A stretch of 51,109 nt of DNA from an uncultured Collinsella sp. (GTDB lineage Bacteria > Actinomycetota > Coriobacteriia > Coriobacteriales > Coriobacteriaceae): assembly GCA_900547855.1 (NCBI GenBank), contig URIK01000001.1:1-51109 (forward strand), given 5' to 3'. Within the stretch, counting starts at the first letter, position 1. The number at the start of each line of letters is the position of its first letter. The notes under the pieces were generated by a model, which was not told the origin of the DNA, did no database searches, and saw only the letters and a program-made list of their open reading frames with translations. The translations under genes were made by a program, and so were the position numbers. This document shows, piece after piece, positions 8,790 to 16,571 of the stretch.

Positions 8790-10982
8790 TTATAGAGCGT
8801 CGACGGCTATGTGCGCAAGCGCCTCAATGAGCTCCTGCGAGCTCACGGGTTTACTCAGGTGCGCGTCCATGCCCGCCTCGCGCGAAAGCCTGCGGTCGTC
8901 GGCAAAGGCGTTGGCGCTCACGGCGATAATCGGCGTGGTCGCGGCATCCTCGCGATCGAGTGCTCGAATCTGACGTGTGGCCTCAAGGCCATCGATGCCC
9001 GGCATCATGATGTCCATCAACACCACGTCGTACTCGTGCGGCACGCTCGCGGCAAACATCTCGACGGCAGACTCACCATCCTTAGCATGCGTCACGATGG
9101 CACCGGCACGGCTGAGCGTAAACTGCGCGATCTCGGCATTCAGATCGTTATCCTCTACGAGCAAAACGCGCAAGCCTTGGAGCGCATCGCCGTCTCCCGC
9201 ATCCGCGGGAACTGCCTGAGGAATCTCGGAGCGGTCGCACTTCTCGAACGGCAGGCGAATGGTAAACGTCGTCCCCTGCCCCAAGACACTCGTAAAGCTC
9301 ATGGTTCCGCCCATAAGCTCGACCAGCTGTTTTGCGATAGGCGCGCCCAGGCCAGTTCCCGATGAGGCACCTTCCACCTGCTGTTCCTCGCGACAAAACG
9401 GCTCGTAGAGGTGCTGTTGGAACTCCTCGCTCATGCCAATACCGTTATCGGCGATCGTGTATTCATAGACAGGGACGCCATCTACTGGCTCCACCTCGCG
9501 GCACACCAGGCGAACATAGCCGCCCTGGCGGTTGTACTTGACGGCATTGCCGGCAATATTGAGCAACAAGCGCTTGAGGTGCGTCACGCTCACCCGCGTA
9601 TAGGGATGATCAAGCGTCTGCTGGTCGCAGATAATTGTCACCAGACGCTCCTCGGCCTGGCGCTCCAGAATATCGCGCACCTCGTGGTTGAGGGTCACCA
9701 AGTTTGTGGGAACAAGCTCCAGATCGATCTGCCCGCTCTCCAGGCGACTCATATCTAGGGCCTCGTTGGCAAGGTCGAGCAGCAGTCCCGATGCCGTCCA
9801 GATCTTTGAGCGGCACTCGGTCTGCTTTTGCAGATCGTCCGCATTGGCATCGCCGACCTCGACCATGCCGCGAATGCCGTTGATGGGCGTGCGCAGATCG
9901 TGGCTCATGCGACGCAAAAACTCCGTCTTTGCCGAGTTGGCAGATGAAGCCTCACGCGCTGCCTTAGCCAGTCTGTCACCATAGTCGCGCTCCTGCTGCA
10001 GCAAGTCCGTCAAACGTCGACGATCAGCGCGGCGGCGCACCATCACAACAACGGCTATAACACCGCTGTAGAGCACCAGCACGCCGGCAGCAACAGCTGC
10101 GACGACCTCAAAGTAGCGCTGTGCCGAGGCATAGGTGTACACGTAGAACCCGCGCGCTTTTCCAAATGTGCCCAAATACCACTCGCCGCTGGCGTTGACC
10201 AGTCGGACTTTGCCGGGCAGGCATCGATCCTTAATACCGTCGACAATAAAGACATCCGTTGCAGGCAGATTGAATACGCCCAATATGGTGGGTTCAACGG
10301 CATTGGTCGCAACGACCTTGCCATCGCTTTCGATCACGATATTGCCACTGTCGATGGTCTCATAACCACCGAGCAAGCTCTGCAGTTTGAGCGTATTGCT
10401 TGCAACTGCCTTCGCGCTCTGATGCCTGACCGCGATAACGATGCCCTCGCCATCTTGCCGGGTCACGCAACCAATGTCTGCAACCGAATCATCCGAAAGC
10501 GTAATGCGGGCGGTATAGGACTTAAGCGGATGGGCTGCCACCTCCAGCACGGGTGCTTCCTTGAGATACGCAGCGAGCGACTCGTAGCCCACGCCATCCG
10601 TCGAGGACTCGGACACCAAATTGCCCGATGCGTCCGTCACGATCAGTGCGCTCACGTTGAACTGGTCGGCATATTGCTCCAGCATGGCGTTATCCACCGA
10701 ACCGTCGCGCTCCATATCGCGCGCTGTCTCTCCTGCGATCTCCATAACGCGAATCAGGTTTTTGGTCGTATAGGCGCTATTGAACGCATCGTATGAAAGG
10801 CTCTGCGTCGCCACGTAATCGACAACGTCGGCAAAACGCTGCTCGGCTTGGGCCGTCGTGTAACCGTAGCTCATCATGCCGGCAACAACCGAGAGCGCTA
10901 TCCCCAGCAGAGCGACAAGGAGCCATGCCCCTGTCGAACGATTGCCCCGCTCCTCTACGGCGTGGTCGGGTGCATCGATCAT
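8790..10982 (-). CDS. Hybrid sensor histidine kinase with extracytoplasmic Cache-like sensor and receiver domain
   Basis: 730 residues. Transmembrane helix at about 19-40, extracytoplasmic sensor region 41-288 resembling a Cache fold (contains SALIVTDASGNLVSE), second helix 290-315, a short coiled linker, HisKA with SHDLRTPING (His361), HATPase (N-box NIAGNA 475-480, DNGIG 512-516, GTGLGAP 542-548), and a receiver domain with LLVEDNDLNAE, phospho-acceptor Asp657 and Lys711. Its start codon overlaps the stop of the upstream solute-binding lipoprotein (ATGA), so the two are translationally coupled. I infer that the lipoprotein presents a ligand to the sensor. The catalytic half closely resembles the convergent hybrid kinase, pointing to a common origin. 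Confidence 0.93.
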   Translation of the reverse strand: MIDAPDHAVEERGNRSTGAWLLVALLGIALSVVAGMMSYGYTTAQAEQRFADVVDYVATQSLSYDAFNSAYTTKNLIRVMEIAGETARDMERDGSVDNAMLEQYADQFNVSALIVTDASGNLVSESSTDGVGYESLAAYLKEAPVLEVAAHPLKSYTARITLSDDSVADIGCVTRQDGEGIVIAVRHQSAKAVASNTLKLQSLLGGYETIDSGNIVIESDGKVVATNAVEPTILGVFNLPATDVFIVDGIKDRCLPGKVRLVNASGEWYLGTFGKARGFYVYTYASAQRYFEVVAAVAAGVLVLYSGVIAVVVMVRRRADRRRLTDLLQQERDYGDRLAKAAREASSANSAKTEFLRRMSHDLRTPINGIRGMVEVGDANADDLQKQTECRSKIWTASGLLLDLANEALDMSRLESGQIDLELVPTNLVTLNHEVRDILERQAEERLVTIICDQQTLDHPYTRVSVTHLKRLLLNIAGNAVKYNRQGGYVRLVCREVEPVDGVPVYEYTIADNGIGMSEEFQQHLYEPFCREEQQVEGASSGTGLGAPIAKQLVELMGGTMSFTSVLGQGTTFTIRLPFEKCDRSEIPQAVPADAGDGDALQGLRVLLVEDNDLNAEIAQFTLSRAGAIVTHAKDGESAVEMFAASVPHEYDVVLMDIMMPGIDGLEATRQIRALDREDAATTPIIAVSANAFADDRRLSREAGMDAHLSKPVSSQELIEALAHIAVDAL

Positions 10983-11848
10983 GACAGGCCCTCCATATTC
11001 AAAAATGGCGAAGGGTCATCAAAGTACTTTGACACCAGACGTTCCATGGTGCCATCGGCAAGCATTTCTTGGTAGGCACGGGTGAGTTTAACGTCGATGC
11101 CGCGCGTATCGTTGATATCGAAAGCGGTGCCCAAACCAACCTCTAGCAGCGGCTCATCCAAAATGCGATACGTCACACCATAGTCTTTTTCGTAGGTGAG
11201 CAGCGAGGACTCATGCGCGGCGATGGCGTCGACCAGACCTTCGACGAGCGCCGGGTTCAGGTATGAGCGGTCCGAAAAGCAGTAGAGCTCTTTGATCTGC
11301 GGAACGTTTTCATTTGTATGATTGAGCAAAATGTCCTCGGGCTTGGTGGTGGACTGGACCGCCACGACCTTATCCTCAAGATCGGCAAGCGTGTAGATAT
11401 CGCTCTGGGGATCGACCGCGACCACCTGGCGGCTCGCAAGGTACGGGCCGGCCCAACGATACTCGTTTTCGCGACCCGTCATGCTAAAGCTGCCCATGAC
11501 ACAATCGAGCTCGCCGCTCGCCAGCAGCTCGTTCTTCTTTTCCCAATCGATCAGCTGGTACTTTGGCTTGTAACCAATGCGGGCCAAAGCCTCGGTCAAT
11601 ATCTCGACATCCAGGCCAACGATATCGCCGTACTCGTCGGTATACACAAACGGTGGATAGAGGTCGCTGCCGACGTTGAGCGTCTTGAGGTCGTCGTCTT
11701 TGACTTGCGAGGCGTCCAAACCTTCTAATGCAGACGTCGAGGCTTCGTCATTACGCCCAGAACAGCCAGCTATCGCTACGACAAAGGCGCACGCTACCGC
11801 AAGCGCAACAAACAACGATATGGCAACCGAGCGACGGGGTCTTTTCAT
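10979..11848 (-). CDS. Solute-binding lipoprotein (amino-acid type, SBP_bac_3)
   Basis: 289 residues. A lipoprotein signal with lipobox IAGC (Cys29) is followed by a two-lobed binding domain: DLYPPFVYTDEYGDIVGLDVEI is the typical opening of amino-acid-binding proteins, and the EWxGPY-like motif appears as YRWAGPYL. No ABC permease or ATPase is nearby; the next gene in the operon is a hybrid kinase with a 4-bp overlap. That argues for a sensory co-receptor and not a nutrient importer. The start ATG at 11846-11848 was chosen because GGAG lies 5 bp upstream and because it places the signal peptide correctly; the open frame extends 48 codons further without a ribosome-binding site. Confidence 0.9.
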   Translation of the reverse strand: MKRPRRSVAISLFVALAVACAFVVAIAGCSGRNDEASTSALEGLDASQVKDDDLKTLNVGSDLYPPFVYTDEYGDIVGLDVEILTEALARIGYKPKYQLIDWEKKNELLASGELDCVMGSFSMTGRENEYRWAGPYLASRQVVAVDPQSDIYTLADLEDKVVAVQSTTKPEDILLNHTNENVPQIKELYCFSDRSYLNPALVEGLVDAIAAHESSLLTYEKDYGVTYRILDEPLLEVGLGTAFDINDTRGIDVKLTRAYQEMLADGTMERLVSKYFDDPSPFLNMEGLS

Positions 11849-11940
11849 CGAGCTCCAGACGATCCTGTTTACAGACTGAAATGGTAGAAAATAATAGCAA
11901 ACAAAACCACACGAGTGCCCAATGGTTACAGACGTTTTAC

Positions 11941-11982
11941 CATGCGGGGCCTTCCAGCCGACTTGGCAGAAGGCCCCGCATG
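11941..11982 (-). terminator. Hairpin downstream of the aminotransferase gene
   Basis: 14-bp perfect GC-rich stem (11941-11954 with 11969-11982) with a 14-nt loop, 11 bp past the aminotransferase stop on the minus strand. A T-run is lacking, so it may act as a weak terminator or a 3' stabiliser. Confidence 0.6.
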
Positions 11983-11992
11983 CAGTGCTCAC

Positions 11993-13207
11993 TTACCGTG
12001 CATTAAAAACGTAGTGGTCCAGGCGGTCGCACGCCTCCCTTACGCGCGAAAGCGGCAGCGCCAGATTCACGCGAATGTGGCAGGGCCCGTGGAACGGACG
12101 GCCATCCTGGTAGCCAACGCCCACGCGCGCCCCCTCGTCGAGCAACCACTGAATATCGCGGCCATGCTCGCGGCACCACTCGGTGCAGTCCAGAAACACC
12201 ATGTACGTGCCCTGCGGACGCGAATAGGACACGCCCTCAAAATGCTCGTCCACGTAATTGCAGAAGTACTCGATATTGCCGGCAAGCACCTGATTGAGCT
12301 CGTCCACCCACTCATAGCCCTGCGGCTGGTAGGCACCGATAAGCGCATGCATGGAGAGGACATTCGTCTCGTTGTAGTGGGTCTTGTTGGACACGGCGCA
12401 CACGCGGTCGCGCAGCGTCTCGTTATAGATGATGTGGTAGCTGCCGACCAGGCCCGCCAGGTTGAACGTCTTGCTGGGCGCGTAGAGGGCAACCGTGCGC
12501 ATGCGGGCATCCTCGCTCACCGACTGCGTCGGGATATGCTTGTGCCCCGGCAGGATGATATCGGACCAAATCTCGTCCGAGATCACCACGCAATCGTGCT
12601 GGCGATAGATGTCCATGGCGCGCTCGATCTCGTCGCGCTCCCATACGCGGCCGCAGGGATTGTGCGGCGAGCAGAACACCGCAGCATGGATGTGGTTTTG
12701 GGCGAGCTTGTGCTCCATGTCCTCAAAGTCCATACGCCACACGCCCTGATCGTCGAGCTTAAGCGGGCTGTGGACAATACGATAGCCCGCGGCCTCGATG
12801 GACTTGGTAAAGCCGATGTAGGTAGGGCTGTGGACCAGCACCGCATCGCCCGGCTGAACATACGCACGCAGTGTCGACACGACACCGCCCAGCACGCCGT
12901 TTTCGTAGCCGATATGCTCAGGGCGCAGGCCCTCGACGCCATTGCGGCGGCTCTGCCATTCGATGATGCGGTCGAAGTACTCGGCGCGCGGGTTAAAGTA
13001 GCCAAACATGGGATGCTGAGCGCGCTGAATGATGTGCTCCTGGACCGTGGGCACCGTGGCAAAATTCATGTCGGCCACCCACATGGGAATGCGGTCGAAG
13101 CCCTCGTCGGGTGCGTTCGGAGCCATACCGGGGATCTCGCCCCAAGAGTCAACGGCGATGGCATCCATGCCGTGGCGGTCGATAAGCGAGCTAAAGTCGT
13201 ATTTCAT
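11993..13207 (-). CDS. PLP-dependent aminotransferase, MalY/PatB cystathionine beta-lyase type
   Basis: 404 residues, fold-type I. The N-terminal segment MKYDFSSLIDRHGMDA with IPMWVADMNFAT is diagnostic of the MalY/PatB C-S lyase group. PLP contacts are visible: the Asp of SDEIWSD (about 211) and the Schiff-base lysine in SKTFNLAG (Lys246). Members cleave cystathionine or cysteine to homocysteine/pyruvate/H2S, and some double as regulators (MalY). The ATG at 13205-13207 follows GGGGG by about 7 bp; the 16 upstream codons in the open frame have no ribosome-binding site. The gene is monocistronic. Cysteine catabolism producing sulfide is the likely role but is not provable here. Confidence 0.9.
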   Translation of the reverse strand: MKYDFSSLIDRHGMDAIAVDSWGEIPGMAPNAPDEGFDRIPMWVADMNFATVPTVQEHIIQRAQHPMFGYFNPRAEYFDRIIEWQSRRNGVEGLRPEHIGYENGVLGGVVSTLRAYVQPGDAVLVHSPTYIGFTKSIEAAGYRIVHSPLKLDDQGVWRMDFEDMEHKLAQNHIHAAVFCSPHNPCGRVWERDEIERAMDIYRQHDCVVISDEIWSDIILPGHKHIPTQSVSEDARMRTVALYAPSKTFNLAGLVGSYHIIYNETLRDRVCAVSNKTHYNETNVLSMHALIGAYQPQGYEWVDELNQVLAGNIEYFCNYVDEHFEGVSYSRPQGTYMVFLDCTEWCREHGRDIQWLLDEGARVGVGYQDGRPFHGPCHIRVNLALPLSRVREACDRLDHYVFNAR

Positions 13208-13318
13208 GCTGAGCCCCCGTACAAAGTGATTGTTTTGGTAGGCGTTATTGTCCACCAGCGTGGGCGGTTTTGGCGCGGAGTTTGGCGCTTAATTTGACGG
13301 GTGCGGACGAATGGCTGG

Positions 13319-14065
13319 TTAGTCTTGCGCGTCGTTGACGGCGACTACGGTTAGCTGGGTTTCGTCGACCGTAAACGATATGTCGAGTCCGGCGTAGGCC
13401 AGATGATAGACGCGGTTTGGCTCGTGCTTGCTGCCCGCGCGGCGCGGATCTTGGCGTAGAACCTCGACCAAGCCAGAAATCTTTGCGGGCGGGACCGTAT
13501 CCTGCAGAGCTTGCGGAAACTCAACATCGAGCTCTTGCCACGGAGCATCCTCAATCCAGCCGCCGGTCGCATCCGAGTGGCAATCCGCAAACGGGATGTA
13601 GGGCTTAATGTCGTAGATGGGCGTGCCGTCACGCAGGTCGGCCCCCAGCACATGGATGATGGGGCCATCGTCGGTGAACTCGACACGATCGAGCTTGACG
13701 CAGGTGAGACCGATGGGATTAGGGCGAAACGGGCTGCGCGTAGCAAAGACGCCCACACGCTCGGCTCCACCCAGGCGCGGCGGACGCACGGTCTTCGACC
13801 ATTTTGCGTTGGTACCGGATCTGTCCTGCGTTTTGGCATCGGCGGCTATGTCCTTAGCCGTGCCACCGGGCGTTCCGTTTTCGAAGCGCCACAACAGCCA
13901 CAGGTGAGAGAAGGAGTCCAGACCCTCAACCGCTGCATTGGGGGCAAATTCCGGCTCAAAAACGATGCGTCCCTGCAGATGAGGCGCCAAAAAGCTGTTG
14001 CGCGGAATGCCGAACTTCTGCGGCAGGTCGGTATGTATGTGTGCAATAGGTTCCATGCCGGTCAT
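13319..14065 (-). CDS. trmO: tRNA (N6-threonylcarbamoyladenosine(37)-N6)-methyltransferase TrmO
   Basis: 248 residues. The N-terminal half contains FGIPRNS, the central LDSFSHLWLLWRF and RPPRLGG/VGVFATRSPFRPNPIGLT, the hallmark block of the TrmO (YaeB/TsaA) fold, an unusual beta-barrel SAM methyltransferase that methylates t6A37 of threonine tRNAs. A C-terminal domain of about 90 residues follows (YHLAYAGLDISFTVD), as in the long TrmO form. The start could be the ATG at 14065 or an in-frame ATG three codons later; neither has a strong Shine-Dalgarno. No neighbours of related function. Confidence 0.9.
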   Translation of the reverse strand: MTGMEPIAHIHTDLPQKFGIPRNSFLAPHLQGRIVFEPEFAPNAAVEGLDSFSHLWLLWRFENGTPGGTAKDIAADAKTQDRSGTNAKWSKTVRPPRLGGAERVGVFATRSPFRPNPIGLTCVKLDRVEFTDDGPIIHVLGADLRDGTPIYDIKPYIPFADCHSDATGGWIEDAPWQELDVEFPQALQDTVPPAKISGLVEVLRQDPRRAGSKHEPNRVYHLAYAGLDISFTVDETQLTVVAVNDAQD

Positions 14066-14197
14066 TGTACGGCATGGAGGCGTGGGGCGTTGCGCGCAAT
14101 TCTTCGCCGCGGACTCCTGTCATGCAACCAACGGTTGCTTGGAAGGGCGCCTGCCGCCGCGTATGCTTAAGCCATCAACCAGCAGAAAGGAGCCGCT

Positions 14198-15025
14198 ATG
14201 GCCTTTGCAGAAAAGCTCATTGCCATCCGTCGCGCCCATCACCTTACCCAAGAGCAGCTCGCCGCCAAACTCTTTGTCACGCGCCAAGCCGTCAGCCGTT
14301 GGGAGCGCGACGAGGTCACCCCGGGCATCGACATGATGAAGCTCATTGCCGCCGTAACCGGAGAGCCGTTGTCCCACCTGCTCGAAATGCCCGAGCACTA
14401 TTGCCAGAGCTGCGGCATGATACTCACGCCCGACGACTGCGGCACCGATGCTGCGGGCACAGCGACCGATCATTACTGCAAGTGGTGCTACGACCACGGC
14501 CAGTACACCTACGACACCACCATGGAGGCAATGATCGAGGACTGTGCCCCGCGGCTGGCGCAAAACACCGGCATGTCGCTCGACGAAGCCGTCTCGCTCA
14601 TGGGCGCCGTCCTGCCGCAACTGGAACGTTGGCGCGCCGTGCAGGAAAACGAGGAGCGCTACGGCGCCGAAGCGCAAGCGCGCTATGGCGATGAGGCTAT
14701 CGATGCGGCAAACGAAACGTTACTGGACATGGATTCTCAGACATGGAACGACATGAAAGAACTTGAACGCGCTATTCTGGGTCAGCTCTCGATTGCCATG
14801 AGCGACGGCGAACCGGATGGAAGCGAGGCTCGCAAGCTTGTCGCGATTCATCGTCGCTGGATTGCTCTCAACTGGGGATGCGAGCCCCAAGACGAGGCGT
14901 ACCTGGGCCTCGCCCACGGCTATCTTGCCGACCAGCGCTTTGTTGACTACTACGACAAGCCCTGCGGCACCGGAGCCACGGCGTTTCTGGTCCAGGCCAT
15001 CGAGTCGTCGTTGACGCGCGCATAG
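14198..15025 (+). CDS. XRE-type regulator fused to a zinc ribbon and a TipAS-like ligand-binding domain
   Basis: 275 residues. Residues 5-62 form an XRE helix-turn-helix (LTQEQLAAKLFVTRQAVSRWERDE within it). Residues 67-105 carry four cysteines in two CxxC pairs (C69/C72, C94/C97), matching the putative zinc ribbon with the CxSCGM motif. Residues about 150-272 resemble TipAS, the all-helical drug-binding domain of TipA-like regulators (conserved end: YLADQRFVDYYD, then GATAFLVQAI). TipAS is usually joined to a MerR DNA-binding domain; here it is joined to XRE. The ribosome-binding site AAAGGAG is 7 bp before the ATG. It could be an autoregulated sensor of a hydrophobic drug or peptide; the target is unknown because both neighbours are unrelated. 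Confidence 0.85.
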   Translation: MAFAEKLIAIRRAHHLTQEQLAAKLFVTRQAVSRWERDEVTPGIDMMKLIAAVTGEPLSHLLEMPEHYCQSCGMILTPDDCGTDAAGTATDHYCKWCYDHGQYTYDTTMEAMIEDCAPRLAQNTGMSLDEAVSLMGAVLPQLERWRAVQENEERYGAEAQARYGDEAIDAANETLLDMDSQTWNDMKELERAILGQLSIAMSDGEPDGSEARKLVAIHRRWIALNWGCEPQDEAYLGLAHGYLADQRFVDYYDKPCGTGATAFLVQAIESSLTRA

Positions 15026-15076
15026 ACCGCGGCGGCTTTGGGTATTTCAATCAAAACCTCAACCGATTGGAGACCT

Positions 15077-15322
15077 ATGGCTACTGATCATGAGCTCGCG
15101 CTGTACGTTATGACCGGCTGCCCGTATTGCATAAAGGTCAAGCGCTTTCTGGCCGATAACGGCGTGACCATCCCTGAGTGCAACATCTCGACCGATTCCG
15201 ATGCCGAACAGACACTTATCGCCGTCGGCGGAAAACGCCAGGTTCCCTGCCTGTTCATCGACGGCAAACCACTCTACGAGTCGAGCGACATCATCGCGTG
15301 GGTGCAGAAGAACCTGCTCTAG
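15077..15322 (+). CDS. Glutaredoxin-like protein
   Basis: 81 residues, a complete minimal glutaredoxin: active site CPYC (Cys15, Cys18), cis-proline region RQVPCLFIDG and the glutathione-site-like YESSDIIAWV. It should reduce protein disulfides or mixed disulfides in the cytoplasm. I chose the ATG at 15077 (GGAG 6 bp upstream); an upstream in-frame TTG at 15038 has no ribosome-binding site. The hairpin at 15367-15421 probably terminates this transcript. Confidence 0.9.
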   Translation: MATDHELALYVMTGCPYCIKVKRFLADNGVTIPECNISTDSDAEQTLIAVGGKRQVPCLFIDGKPLYESSDIIAWVQKNLL

Positions 15323-15366
15323 CACGCGCATTGCAACCGGCCCACCCCAACCCATACGGCCGAACA

Positions 15367-15421
15367 TGTACGCCAGTATCCAAAGTCGACATTTTTCGAC
15401 ATCTTTGGATGCTGGCGTACA
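15367..15421 (+). terminator. Palindromic repeat family B copy 1, terminator-like
   Basis: 19-bp stem with one G-U pair (15367-15385 with 15403-15421), 17-nt loop, followed on the plus strand by GCTTTTGGG. It is nearly identical to 16447-16501, exactly 1080 bp away; both follow a short plus-strand gene. It may act as an intrinsic terminator that is also a dispersed repeat. From here to 16153 there is no gene I can support; the gap holds this element, the inverted-repeat element at 15515-15756, a 25-bp palindrome and an upstream operator-like pair. Confidence 0.75.
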
Positions 15422-15514
15422 GCTTTTGGGTAGTCACGGACGCTCTTAGCCGGCTAATTGTTTGAGGCGACCTTTGGATTATGGCTGTTTGACGCCTCTG
15501 GAAAGGTTTCCGAG

Positions 15515-15756
15515 AGGGCTGTGGTCAAAAAAGGGCAAATATGAGTACTGCTACCTGTTTAGTAGCAGCGATTTTGATCACTTCAGGAACTATTCAACGT
15601 TCCACTCGTCCGCAGACGACGTTGTTTCTCCTCATATGTTCAATAAAAGTAGCTCCTAATGGGAACAAATCTCATCAGGAGCTACTATTTATAGCAAAAT
15701 AAATGCAACCATAATGGCAACAGTACTCATATTTGCCCTTTTTTGACCACGACCCT
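15515..15756. repeat. 242-bp element bounded by 36-bp inverted repeats
   Basis: The arms 15515-15550 and 15721-15756 are inverted copies with 34 of 36 bases matching; each contains the string TCAAAAAAGGGCAAATATGA. The core is AT-rich and holds two hairpins, CTGCTAC/GTAGCAG near 15548-15568 and a 14-bp stem around AGCTCC/GGAGCT at about 15648-15686. No transposase is encoded. Open frames that cross it in either direction share a KKGKYEYC segment, a by-product of the symmetry. It is best described as a MITE-like or structured non-coding element. Confidence 0.75.
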
Positions 15757-15852
15757 CCAGAATAGTCGCTGAGAACGACACTAAATGACAAAATCCGGCA
15801 CTTGGACGTTCTTATATGAGTAGCCATTGAAGGACACCTAACGACTACTCCC

Positions 15853-15877
15853 ATTCGCGACACACTGTGTCGCGAAT
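15853..15877. promoter_or_regulatory. 25-bp near-perfect palindrome, candidate protein-binding site
   Basis: ATTCGCGACACA and its complement are separated by one base (C15865). A one-base spacer cannot form an RNA loop without melting the stem, which favours a DNA site for a dimeric protein. No gene is adjacent: it lies in the repeat-rich gap, about 280 bp before the ribbon-helix-helix gene. The binding protein is unknown. Confidence 0.5.
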
Positions 15878-16079
15878 TAAGCTGGTCCCATTACCGAAGA
15901 CCAGTGAGAGCTCCTGCCCAGAATCTCGATAGCTTAATAAAGCGCTCCCCTCCGGAAGTTCAATGGGCATCCAAATTCCAAGCTGAAAAGCAAAGGAGTA
16001 TCGAAGCCGTCAATGCTCATTTCCTATCGAACACGCGGGTCAAAACAAGCTAATTAGCCTGATAAACTGTTTATATTTT

Positions 16080-16099
16080 TGTCTACAAAACTGTATACA
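16080..16099 (+). promoter_or_regulatory. Paired 8-bp palindromes upstream of the RHH gene, candidate autoregulatory operator
   Basis: TGTCTACA (16080-16087) and TGTATACA (16092-16099) are two palindrome-like boxes repeated at a 12-bp step, 55-75 bp before the ATG of the ribbon-helix-helix protein. Tandem short palindromes at about one helical turn are typical of CopG/Arc-type operators. Proposed from position and symmetry only. Confidence 0.4.
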
Positions 16100-16153
16100 A
16101 AAAGAGTATCCGTTGACCTGTGCTCGACATTATGCCGATCGATAGGAGGCGCT

Positions 16154-16420
16154 ATGGACGCTAAGCAGCTCGAAAAGATGATGGGGTTTGCTCCCGGAGA
16201 GTTGGAGAAAGCCGCGAAGGCATACGAAAAAGATGAATGGCCGAAGGGTCGCACCATCAAGCTGGGAAGGCCGTCGATCTCCGATGAGCCAAGCGTCGTT
16301 ATAACAGCACGTGTGGGCGAATCGATTCTTGAGGCGTTTGACGAAAAAGCCAAACGCCATGGGCAAACACGCACGGAGCGGCTCAGAGAGCTCATTACAC
16401 TTGATGCACTGATTGCCTAG
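16154..16420 (+). CDS. Ribbon-helix-helix (CopG/antitoxin-like) DNA-binding protein, orphan
   Basis: 88 residues. The C-terminal third (VVITARVGESILEAFDEKAKRHGQTRTERLRELI) fits a ribbon-helix-helix fold: a beta strand, helix, turn and second helix with the typical TRTERLREL ending. The N terminus (MDAKQLEKMMGFAPGELEKAAKAYEKDEWP) is a helical extension seen in antitoxin-like proteins. The ATG at 16154 follows AGGAGG by about 6 bp; the frame upstream is open to 16079 but has no ribosome-binding site. No toxin-like frame lies on either side, so it is an orphan antitoxin-like or stand-alone regulator. Confidence 0.7.
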   Translation: MDAKQLEKMMGFAPGELEKAAKAYEKDEWPKGRTIKLGRPSISDEPSVVITARVGESILEAFDEKAKRHGQTRTERLRELITLDALIA

Positions 16421-16446
16421 GCCCGCTCCCCCGTCGGACCCAAACA

Positions 16447-16501
16447 TGTACGCCAGCATCCAAAGTCGACATTTTTCGACATCTTTGGATGCTAGTGTAC
16501 A
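16447..16501 (+). terminator. Palindromic repeat family B copy 2, terminator-like
   Basis: Second copy of the element at 15367-15421, differing at a few bases; the stem is 16447-16465 with 16483-16501, followed by GCTTTTTGC. It lies 26 bp past the stop of the RHH gene, consistent with a terminator. Confidence 0.75.
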
Positions 16502-16515
16502 GCTTTTTGCTACAT

Positions 16516-16569
16516 AGTCGTTGGGGACGTCCTTAAATGACCAGTCGTTAAAGAACGCCCCCGATGACT
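16516..16569. repeat. Intergenic palindromic repeat, family A copy 2 (degenerate)
   Basis: Shares the architecture of 5248-5301: outer arms starting AGTCGTTGGGGACGT and ending with its imperfect complement, and an inner TTAAATGACCAGTC. Several substitutions weaken the stem. It directly abuts the stop codon of the tRNA-dihydrouridine synthase gene on the minus strand. Confidence 0.7.
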
Positions 16570-16571
16570 AG

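Noticed and set aside
15462..15863. Two small frames (plus 15462-15659, minus 15675-15863) that might be genes
   Set aside because: Both derive from the inverted arms of the 242-bp element and share KKGKYEYC only because the arms are complementary; no ribosome-binding sites.
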